From: Chloroflexota bacterium
GTDB lineage: Bacteria; Chloroflexota; Anaerolineae; Promineifilales; Promineifilaceae
Length of the DNA stretch: 41,220 nucleotides
Assembly: GCA_029559155.1 (NCBI GenBank)
Contig: JAKQCM010000408.1
Location: 1 to 41,220, forward strand
Direction: 5' to 3'
Shown here in pieces: positions 34,583 through 41,220 of this stretch. Positions within the stretch are counted from its first letter, which is position 1. Each line of letters opens with the position of its first letter. A program made the translations under genes and the position numbers. Below the pieces are notes generated by a model that worked only from the letters and a program-made list of their open reading frames with translations, ran no database searches and was not told the origin of the DNA.

Positions 34583-35704
34583 TTATCGGATGGTTTGATG
34601 GTGGAGGGTAACGGCCGTTAACGCCCCCTCATCCACTTCTATGCCTAACCCCGGCCCGGTCGGCACTGTGATGGTGCTGTCGGCAGCGTTGAGGGTGAAG
34701 CGCGTGGCAATGTCCTGGTGATAATATCGCTCGGTAGCCGAAATATCGCTGGGCAGCGTAAAACCGGGCAGCGCGGCCAGCGCCAGCTGCGCCGCCCGGC
34801 CAATGCCCGTCTCCAACATGCCGCCCACCCACAGGCCCAGACCCGCCGCTCGCGCCAGATCGTGAATCTGGCGCGCCTCTGTCCAACCAGACACCCGCGA
34901 CGGTTTCACGTTGATAATGTCGCATGCCTGCAAGGCGATGGCGTACCGCGCATGGTCGGCGGAGGTGATGGACTCATCCAGGCACAACGGCGATTGGATG
35001 AGCGGGCGCAGTTGGCTGTGATCATAGATGTCGTCGTGGCCCAGCGGCTGCTCGATCATGAGCAGGTTCAGGTCGTCCATTGCCTGGAAGAGGGGCGCAT
35101 CTTCCAGACGATAGGCGGAATTAGCGTCTAGCATAATCAGCGTATCGGGGAAGGCAGCGCGGGCGGCGCGGGCCAGTTCGATGTCATGGCCGGGTTTGAT
35201 TTTGAGCTTGATACGGCCGTATCCCTTCGCCAGGTTTTCGGCAATCACGTCCAGCGTTGCCGCCACGGACGGCTGCGTGCCGATGCTGATGCCTACCTTC
35301 ACCCGCTCCTTGGGGCCTTCCGGGTAGGGTTGGGCCAGCTTTTGGGCCACCGACAGGCCGTCGCGCTGCGCCGTCAGGTCCCAGGCGGCCTGATCGATGG
35401 CCGCCTTGGCCAGCGGATGGCCGCGCACGCCGCGCATCCAATGCTGCACATCGGCGGGTTCTTGTAAATCCTTACCCAACACTTCCGGCACAAGAAAATC
35501 GCGCAGGATGTGCCAGGCGGTCTGGGTGGTTTCGTAGCTGTAGCCCGGCTCCCAGGAGGCCACGCATTCGCCCCAACCGGTCAGCCCGTCGGCGGCGATT
35601 TTGACGATGATGGCGTCGCGGTCGGTGGTCATGCCAAAGCTGGTGCCAAATGGGCTGACCAGCGGCATACGAATCTGGTAAAGGTCAATCTTTTCAATTT
35701 TCAT
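34583..35704 (-). CDS. N-succinylamino acid racemase / o-succinylbenzoate synthase-like enolase
   Basis: 373 residues of the muconate-lactonizing subgroup of the enolase superfamily. ATG 35704 follows GAAGGAG; the frame from 35725 does not. KLKIKPG holds the catalytic Lys166/Lys168, Asp193 (LDAN), Glu218 (IEQP) and Asp243 (LDES) bind Mg, Lys267 (NVKPSR) is the second base, and GGMLETGIGRA closes the site. These residues suit both menaquinone o-succinylbenzoate synthase (MenC) and N-succinylamino acid racemase. The directly upstream GNAT gene favours the racemase role; no other men genes are nearby. Confidence 0.85.
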   Translation of the reverse strand: MKIEKIDLYQIRMPLVSPFGTSFGMTTDRDAIIVKIAADGLTGWGECVASWEPGYSYETTQTAWHILRDFLVPEVLGKDLQEPADVQHWMRGVRGHPLAKAAIDQAAWDLTAQRDGLSVAQKLAQPYPEGPKERVKVGISIGTQPSVAATLDVIAENLAKGYGRIKLKIKPGHDIELARAARAAFPDTLIMLDANSAYRLEDAPLFQAMDDLNLLMIEQPLGHDDIYDHSQLRPLIQSPLCLDESITSADHARYAIALQACDIINVKPSRVSGWTEARQIHDLARAAGLGLWVGGMLETGIGRAAQLALAALPGFTLPSDISATERYYHQDIATRFTLNAADSTITVPTGPGLGIEVDEGALTAVTLHHQTIR

Positions 35705-35725
35705 AGATGCTCCTTCGTCGGGCAA

Positions 35726-36619
35726 TCAGATTGTCGATGAGCCGTCGCTCATCGTTTGCAGGAGGTAGTAGCTGCGGGAACGGCCGTCTTCCATTTTTTT
35801 GTGCAGGAATTCAGTTACCACAAATCCGGCAGCGAATAAACTTTCAAACATCTGACGCGTGCTAAACCGCCAGGCGCGGGCCAGTTCAAAATCGGCCATT
35901 TTAACGGCCTGGAAATTGGCCGGAATCTCGATCAGGCAAAATGGGAAATCGGGCCGCAGGATTTCTGAAGGCATTTGCGCCGGGATTGGCAGACCACGGT
36001 CATCAAAGACGGCCGGATTGCAGATGTTCGCGCCGCGCTGCAGCAGACTGGCCAGGGGTAACGGCCGTCCCTCGCCTTTTATTCTCCTTTGCACCCGCTC
36101 GCTGCCAAGCCACCAATCTACGTCGAAGCGGTCTGTGGGCAGGCCGGCGTTGATACCGCCCATGTCGCCGTGAAAATGGCGCAGGTAGGTGCGGCAGGTA
36201 GCTCCGAGGTTGGCGATGTTGAGACGGCCGTTGCGGCTTTCCAGCGGGTCAAATGTCCAGGTAATCAGCGGCACGCCAATCCGCAGGGCAAAGTCGCGCT
36301 GCGCCAGTTTGAGCTGTCGGCCAATGCCCTGGCCCTGGTAAGCGGGCAGCACCCCGGCCATCACCGAATACATTTTTAGCCGTTCCACGGCCGGTTGCTC
36401 CGGGCGTTGGGGATTGGCACGCGTGGCCAACACACCCAAGACCATGCCCACCAGTCGGTCGCCGTCATAAGCGCCAATGAGCGCCGCGCCGTTGTGGGCC
36501 AGGGCGTGCAGCGAATGCGCCGACATGAGTTCGTCGGGCGGCATGTTCCAGGTTTCGGTTTGCAACGCTTCAGCGGCGCGCATATCAGCCAGTGTTGTGA
36601 TGGGGCGAATATCGATCAT
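35726..36619 (-). CDS. GNAT acetyltransferase-like protein (COG3375 type)
   Basis: 297 residues from ATG 36619; a GTG at 36637 would add six residues, and neither start has a clear ribosome binding site. The acyl-CoA loop is AYQGQGIGRQLK (about 92-103), preceded by the beta strand YSVMAGVLP. The long C-terminal part (TWTFDPLESRNGRLN, DRFDVDWWLGSERV) is typical of the COG3375 group, which is often next to N-succinylamino acid racemases and in studied cases transfers succinyl from CoA to D-amino acids. Together with the next gene, 21 bp downstream, it would feed a D- to L-amino acid conversion route. Confidence 0.75.
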   Translation of the reverse strand: MIDIRPITTLADMRAAEALQTETWNMPPDELMSAHSLHALAHNGAALIGAYDGDRLVGMVLGVLATRANPQRPEQPAVERLKMYSVMAGVLPAYQGQGIGRQLKLAQRDFALRIGVPLITWTFDPLESRNGRLNIANLGATCRTYLRHFHGDMGGINAGLPTDRFDVDWWLGSERVQRRIKGEGRPLPLASLLQRGANICNPAVFDDRGLPIPAQMPSEILRPDFPFCLIEIPANFQAVKMADFELARAWRFSTRQMFESLFAAGFVVTEFLHKKMEDGRSRSYYLLQTMSDGSSTI

Positions 36620-36670
36620 GAGGTTGAATTGTGCCACTGTCGGGCGACGTTCACAAATTTTGCAGGGAAC

Positions 36671-36713
36671 AAAAAAACCCCGCCACGTTTTTGACCGGTG
36701 GCGGGGCTTTTTT
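36671..36713. terminator. Bidirectional intrinsic terminator
   Basis: CCCCGCCAC (36678-36686) and GTGGCGGGG (36698-36706) with A7 on one side and T6 on the other. On the minus strand it ends the giant secreted-protein transcript; it also insulates the GNAT group that starts 50 bp on. Confidence 0.92.
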
Positions 36714-36770
36714 ATTGGTTCACCGGATAAGCTGCCCGGGTGGACAGCTTATCACGGCGAAGAACGGCCG

Positions 36771-39700
36771 TTACGGCTTCATAATAATTGGCAGATAGAC
36801 GCGGGTCACCGTGACAGTGGCTGTATCGGTTGCCATTGCCTGTCCACCCATCGCCGAGTTTTCAGCCATCCACGTGATCGTGGAGGCGGTGTCTGCGGTA
36901 ATGGTCTGAGGATAGATAACCGATTCAGACGCGCCCGGAGCCAGGTCGAAGTTAAAGGTATCGATATGACCCATCACCGAGTCGGTAATGGTGTGCGTGG
37001 GCAGCATCATATTGCCGGTGTTGGTCACGGTATAGCAGTAGTACACTACCGTACCGGGGACAACTTCCAGCGTATCAGACGCGCCGCAAGAATTACTGGT
37101 GCTGACGGTCACAGCCAACGAAATTTCGGGCACGACAACGGTCATCGTTACCGGAATCTGGATGGAGGCGTGCATCGGATCGGCTGAGGCCAGGTCAAGG
37201 ACAGCCATATATTGGCCGGCGCCCAACCCGGTGGAGTCGAACGATACCGTCACAAGCTGCGACGTGTCTGCGCCCAAAGTACCCGTGATCGGGTCTTCAG
37301 ACAGCCAGGGTACGTCGGAACTAGATGGCAAGAGGGTTTCAACCTGATCGAAGAAGACGTTGCCTACGCCGGTGGCCCCTTGCACGGCGGCAAAGGTCAG
37401 ATCGACAGATTGGCCGGAGTAAGCGCTGACATCCACAATTTGGTTGACCCAGCCGGTCGTATTGTTGGCCTGGCTCATTTCCAGCGTCCAAACGTCCGTG
37501 CCGTTGACCTTGACAGAGGCTGTGCCATTGTCAGTCGGATCATCAGGATCGGAGCGTTGGGCATAATACCAGAAGGAGAGTCGGGTATGGCTGGCCGGAA
37601 TGGTGATGGTCTGGGAAGCGCTGTTGTTGTTTGGCGCGCCACAGAAGCCGCCAGCCCAGAAGTATTGGGAACCATTGTAGGCTGTCACGCCCACAATCGA
37701 AGTCCAATTTCCGATCCAGGGAATGCAGCCGGTGGAGTCGATTTCCGTCCAGGGGCCTATGGTGGGATCGGCTTCAAAGCTGCCGTCGTTGATCAGGTCT
37801 TGGGGAGCGCGAGCGGCATTGGCTGGTGTGGCATAGGCAACGAATTGAGCGGCGTTGGTTAACGGCCGTTTCGCAGCGCTGCTATCCACATTCACCATCA
37901 CTGGCGTGCCCGCAAGCATGGCAACCGGCACTTCCGCCACTTCCCAATCCGTCCCTAACGCGCCGCCATTGTCAATCATCAAAGAGCGGGTGGTCGTTTC
38001 GTTAGCCCCAATTTCTACATTAAAGGCTGTTGGATCTACGGTGACGCATGGCTGCAAGAGGCGCAGGTCAAAGTTTTGCGTGGTGGTGTATTGCCCGGTA
38101 ATCGCTACGCCAGTGGCCAAACCACCTTCGTGCCCGGCGGCAGCCACAGTAACCGTGATCGGGCTGTTGGACTGATCCAGATACAAGCTGTAATAGCCGT
38201 TGGCATCTGCGGTCAGGGTCCAGGTCATGCCGCTGGAAGCTTGGATGTCTACTGCCGCGCCAACGGCCGGCGCCGGGCTCGCATCACAATAACCGAGGCC
38301 CGTAACCGTGCCTTCCAGGAAGCCAAAGGTGGCTGGCGGCGTTACGGTCATGGTGACCGGCACAGTCCAGCTTCCATATGGCGTATTGTTCTTCACCAGG
38401 AACTCGGCTGCATAAACGCCGGGCTGGGGAACCGATGGGTTATTGGCATCGAACCCAACAGAAACCACCTGATTACCCGCAGGCGCAATGGTTCCGGTGA
38501 TCGGCGCGGCCGATAACCAGGGCACTACGTCGGCCGGAGCCAGGTAATTGATGATGCGCTGCGCCAATTCCAGAGCGTTCGCGTGGGAGGCAATGTAGCG
38601 GTAATCGAACGAGGTGTAGATGGCTTTGTAACCCATCCGATCCACACGGACGCCGCCGGCGTTGGCCGGGAAGGCAAAGATACGATAGCCCTCGGCATTC
38701 ACGGTGAAGGAATCGGGGAAGGGATCTGCGGTGATGTCCAGATTCAGCCCGGTCATGATGTCTTCACCGGTCAGCAGAGCGCCGCCATCATCGGCCACAT
38801 AGGTCGCCTGGAGGTAGGTCTGGTAGAAGACGGTGGTTTTTTGGAAGTAACCCAGGTCATTATCGGTAATGTACAACGACCCGCCGGCATCCATGTAGGC
38901 CATCATCAACGTGCGGCTGGCAGCCGATGTTGACCCGGCGTACATGACGATCTGGTATGTCAGCAAATCATCGACGGTCAGGCTCTGGAAGGCGGCGTCG
39001 GTGACGCGGTCAACGGTGTAGCCAAGTTCGGTAACGGCCGTCTGCAACGCATCGGCCGACAAACCATCATAAGCTACCAGCAAAAAGTCTGCCGACGCGC
39101 CAATGTTACGTTCCTTCAGGGTATAGGAAGCCGCTACGCCGCCCAGGTTGTCCAGGGTAAACTGGCTGGCCGTGGTGTTGCCCAGCTCCACACTGACGCT
39201 GACACCGCTGGGCGTCGCGGCTAACCAGCCTGCGTCGAGGTAGAAGTCGTGGCTCTGGTTGACGCTGTTTACCACAGCCAACGTGGTGTTGGCCGGGCTG
39301 TAGTTGCCGGTCATGGTGGCGGTGAAAACGTGCGAACCAGAGGGAGAGTAAAGGGCGTAGAAGGCATCGTCAACGGCCGTGTCCTGTGGCGTCGCTACCG
39401 TGACTGTGCTTTCAGCAACATCATTGCTAACCACTGCCCCAATCAAAGGTCCATTGGTATTGTTGTCGTAGACATTCCCCACAACCAGCGCGCCGGCCGG
39501 GGCAACACAGCCTACATCAGCTACGCTGACGTCATCAATATGGATGTCGTTGCCAAAGGCGCTGATGGCATTGAAGCCAAGACGGACGGCCGCAGCGCCA
39601 GCATAAGCGCTGAGGTCTACGCTGTGTTTCTTCCAACCAACAGAGCCATCATAACGTGGAACGGCCGTGCCTACATCCGTCCAGGTTGCCCCGGCATCGG

Positions 39701-41220
39701 TAGACACCTGCACCTGAACCCGATCATTGGAGGAATAGCCAGTGTCATGATACATCCACAACGAAACGCTGGGTGACGCGGCGGCGCTGAGATTCAGGTC
39801 AACCGTACGGAACAATCGTGTGCTGTTGCCGCTCGATGCCGTCCATGAATTAAAGTACGCCAGACGCGAGCCGCTGTGCGGGAGCTGACTGGCAGGGTGT
39901 ACTGTCGCTGTGCTGGTAGCCCAGTCACCGGCGGTGCCGCTGGTAACTACCTGATCCCAACCGTCGCCAGGGAAGGTGGTAACCGCTTCAAACGAATTGG
40001 TGAACACATCGATCGCGCTGATAGAATAGCCTGGCGCTGAACAAGCAAAAGCATCAATGTTCAGAGCAAAATCTTCTGTAACATTGGTTGCAAAAGCCGC
40101 CACTGTCCGCGTTTCAGCTACATAACCATCAATAAACGACGTGACAGTGAAATCATAGGGCGTCCCGCCGGGTAAGACAACACTGTAAGCGCCCGTTACC
40201 GGATCTGTCCAGATCGTGCCGCCAGGATATCCGGCGATGGTGATGCCCGCATAAAGCGGCCAGCCCGTGTTCACGTCCGTCACTGTGCCGGATACTGTGT
40301 AGCTCGGAGCCGGGTCCAGGGCGATGTCGACCGTCGTGGTTGTGCCAGAGTAAATGCTCACCGCGCTTACGGTGGTGGACAAATACCCAAAAGCGGAGGC
40401 CGTGACATCATAATCGCCAACCAACAAATTGACACTGTAGGAGCCGTTGCCCTGAGAAACGGTGCTGCCTGTTTGGGTCAGGCCATTGGTGGCATAAATA
40501 CTGACGCCGCTCAAAGGATTGGTGGTGCTGCTGTCGGTAATCGTGCCATTTAATGTCCCGGACGCGCCCAAGTAACCGGTGCATTCCGGCAGGCGGAAGG
40601 TGCCAATGCGCGTGTTCCAATTGAAGCTTTGGTCGCTGATGTCGTGGTACTCGCCGGTATACCAGAATGTACATTCGTCGGCGGGGTCTACGCTCATTGA
40701 GCTGTAATCGCCCCAGCGATCGTAGGGGCCGGTCTGGGAGCCGCCGCCGGCATACAGCGTGGCTTCAGCTTGCAGCGTGCCCAGTGGATCGCTGCGCAGG
40801 CGCGAGGCATACCGCAGTGATGGGTAGGTGGTGAGACTGGAAACGCTGTAACCCAGGGCGATATTGCCAGAACCATCCATGGCGATGCTGCCCATCCACC
40901 GGTGGTCGGTGTCTGGGGAATGTGTGCCTTCCTGGTTCAAGGCCCAGGTTGCGCCTGATTTTTGCAGCTCGAACCAACGGATACCGGCATGGTCTGCGCC
41001 ATTGGTATCGACAGTGAAGTTGCCGACCAGGGCTTCATATGCGGTCAGGTTGCGGTAGGCAAAGCGCCACATGGGCCAGGGGTCGACGGCATCCAATTTT
41101 TGGGTTGTGCCTGGCTGCGGGATACAGTCGCCGGCAAAGAAACCGCAGGTGGTGTAGTTGTAATCAGCGACGGGGATTTCTTGAACGGCCGTAAACGTGC
41201 TGTTAGCCGGCGTCGCCCAA
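36771..41220 (-). CDS. Giant secreted multidomain protein (N-terminus beyond the window)
   Basis: The frame stays open to the window edge, so the 1,482 residues seen are only the C-terminal part; a TTG near 41096 is internal. From the N side: a beta-propeller-like region with DYSSMSVDP and CTFWYTGEYH (to about residue 190), three carboxypeptidase-regulatory-like repeats (TLNGTITDSSTTNPLSGVSI; SGTVTDVNTGWPLYAGI; later GALVVGNVYDNNTNGPL), a jelly-roll/MAM-like domain (LWMYHDTG, VQVSTDAGATWTDVG), a domain with ITDNDLGYF, another regulatory repeat (FGFLEGTVTGLGYC), two copies of a PWLS-PITGT to PVTMTV repeat, a second jelly-roll (NDGSFEADPTIGPW), and a DUF11-like end. The last residues are RVYLPIIMKP. 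Possibly a peptidase or adhesin; the catalytic part, if any, is upstream. Confidence 0.8.
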   Translation of the reverse strand, partial: WATPANSTFTAVQEIPVADYNYTTCGFFAGDCIPQPGTTQKLDAVDPWPMWRFAYRNLTAYEALVGNFTVDTNGADHAGIRWFELQKSGATWALNQEGTHSPDTDHRWMGSIAMDGSGNIALGYSVSSLTTYPSLRYASRLRSDPLGTLQAEATLYAGGGSQTGPYDRWGDYSSMSVDPADECTFWYTGEYHDISDQSFNWNTRIGTFRLPECTGYLGASGTLNGTITDSSTTNPLSGVSIYATNGLTQTGSTVSQGNGSYSVNLLVGDYDVTASAFGYLSTTVSAVSIYSGTTTTVDIALDPAPSYTVSGTVTDVNTGWPLYAGITIAGYPGGTIWTDPVTGAYSVVLPGGTPYDFTVTSFIDGYVAETRTVAAFATNVTEDFALNIDAFACSAPGYSISAIDVFTNSFEAVTTFPGDGWDQVVTSGTAGDWATSTATVHPASQLPHSGSRLAYFNSWTASSGNSTRLFRTVDLNLSAAASPSVSLWMYHDTGYSSNDRVQVQVSTDAGATWTDVGTAVPRYDGSVGWKKHSVDLSAYAGAAAVRLGFNAISAFGNDIHIDDVSVADVGCVAPAGALVVGNVYDNNTNGPLIGAVVSNDVAESTVTVATPQDTAVDDAFYALYSPSGSHVFTATMTGNYSPANTTLAVVNSVNQSHDFYLDAGWLAATPSGVSVSVELGNTTASQFTLDNLGGVAASYTLKERNIGASADFLLVAYDGLSADALQTAVTELGYTVDRVTDAAFQSLTVDDLLTYQIVMYAGSTSAASRTLMMAYMDAGGSLYITDNDLGYFQKTTVFYQTYLQATYVADDGGALLTGEDIMTGLNLDITADPFPDSFTVNAEGYRIFAFPANAGGVRVDRMGYKAIYTSFDYRYIASHANALELAQRIINYLAPADVVPWLSAAPITGTIAPAGNQVVSVGFDANNPSVPQPGVYAAEFLVKNNTPYGSWTVPVTMTVTPPATFGFLEGTVTGLGYCDASPAPAVGAAVDIQASSGMTWTLTADANGYYSLYLDQSNSPITVTVAAAGHEGGLATGVAITGQYTTTQNFDLRLLQPCVTVDPTAFNVEIGANETTTRSLMIDNGGALGTDWEVAEVPVAMLAGTPVMVNVDSSAAKRPLTNAAQFVAYATPANAARAPQDLINDGSFEADPTIGPWTEIDSTGCIPWIGNWTSIVGVTAYNGSQYFWAGGFCGAPNNNSASQTITIPASHTRLSFWYYAQRSDPDDPTDNGTASVKVNGTDVWTLEMSQANNTTGWVNQIVDVSAYSGQSVDLTFAAVQGATGVGNVFFDQVETLLPSSSDVPWLSEDPITGTLGADTSQLVTVSFDSTGLGAGQYMAVLDLASADPMHASIQIPVTMTVVVPEISLAVTVSTSNSCGASDTLEVVPGTVVYYCYTVTNTGNMMLPTHTITDSVMGHIDTFNFDLAPGASESVIYPQTITADTASTITWMAENSAMGGQAMATDTATVTVTRVYLPIIMKP

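Larger units (their letters stand above)
415..41192. repeat. Highly iterated palindrome ACGGCCGT (about 85 copies over the window)
   Basis: First copy 415-422, last 41185-41192. Counted by eye, about one per 480 bp, where base composition predicts about one in the whole window. Often extended to AACGGCCGTT. Found within genes in all frames (encoding Thr-Ala-Val, xGlyArg or xArgPro) and in spacers, for example 4226-4233, 7254-7261 and 7306-7313. Density varies: 13 in the lamin-tail/PLD gene, 7 in pabBC, none in ftsA. Confidence 0.9.

Noticed and set aside
34583-35704. Menaquinone gene menC
   Set aside because: The catalytic residues fit, but no other men gene is nearby and the adjacent GNAT gene points to the succinylamino acid racemase role; left open rather than named.
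1-41220. CRISPR array, tRNA or rRNA genes
   Set aside because: No regularly spaced identical repeats of 25-40 bp and no cloverleaf with a TTCRANY loop was seen; the heptamer arrays are continuous without spacers.

Overview
This 41.2 kb window most likely comes from a filamentous or sheathed member of the Chloroflexota (Anaerolineae or a relative such as the Promineofilum/Ardenticatenales lineages). The evidence is the protein style: secreted lamin-tail, DUF11 and immunoglobulin-like proteins, a C-terminal VYLP-type tail, a MurG with a GGTGGG N-terminus, an adenosylcobalamin-dependent ribonucleotide reductase, and effector-associated (death-like) domains. GC is moderately high, by eye in the mid to upper fifties percent. 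The taxon is an inference; there is no rRNA in the window. A second signature is the palindrome ACGGCCGT, of which I counted about 85 copies by eye, inside genes in all three frames and between genes on both sides of every transcription unit.

Layout. 1-89: the end of a membrane-anchored protein. 331-3687 (+): a secreted lamin-tail / phospholipase D-like protein. 3859-4038 (-): a 59-residue RiPP-precursor-like peptide with its own near-consensus promoter and a strong shared terminator. 4233-7119 (-): nrdR-nrdJ (repressor plus class II ribonucleotide reductase) behind two candidate NrdR boxes. 7370-24864 (-): a nearly complete division and cell-wall (dcw) cluster transcribed mraZ, rsmH, ftsL-like, ftsI, murF, mraY, murD, ftsW, murG, a CvpA-like gene, murC, murB, ddl, ftsQ, ftsA, ftsZ. 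murE is missing from its usual place between ftsI and murF. Upstream of mraZ are five TGGNN repeats on an exact 10-bp period (a MraZ operator) and a GAAC-N4-GTTC LexA-type palindrome.

25373-26997 (-): two overlapping membrane-protein genes, one with an Ig-like ectodomain and a cytoplasmic zinc ribbon, the other with two C-terminal death-like/effector-associated domains; this pair is the best candidate for an undescribed system. 27096-28943 (+): a glycosidase-like lipoprotein and a DUF1232 membrane protein. 29077-31548 (-): a penicillin-acylase-family hydrolase. 31646-31849 (+): a frameshifted remnant of an IS4-like transposase. 31901-36619 (-): an amino-acid/folate group (GNAT acetyltransferase, N-succinylamino acid racemase/OSBS-like enolase, proC, fused pabB-pabC). 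36771-41220 (-): the C-terminal 1,482 residues of a giant secreted multidomain protein, running off the window.

How it works together: the central block builds lipid II and the divisome under likely MraZ autoregulation, and the nrd pair supplies dNTPs under NrdR. The flanks are accessory secreted or membrane proteins. Three intergenic spacers contain arrays with a strict 7-bp period, two of them folded back as inverted repeats, resembling the heptanucleotide STRRs of filamentous cyanobacteria.
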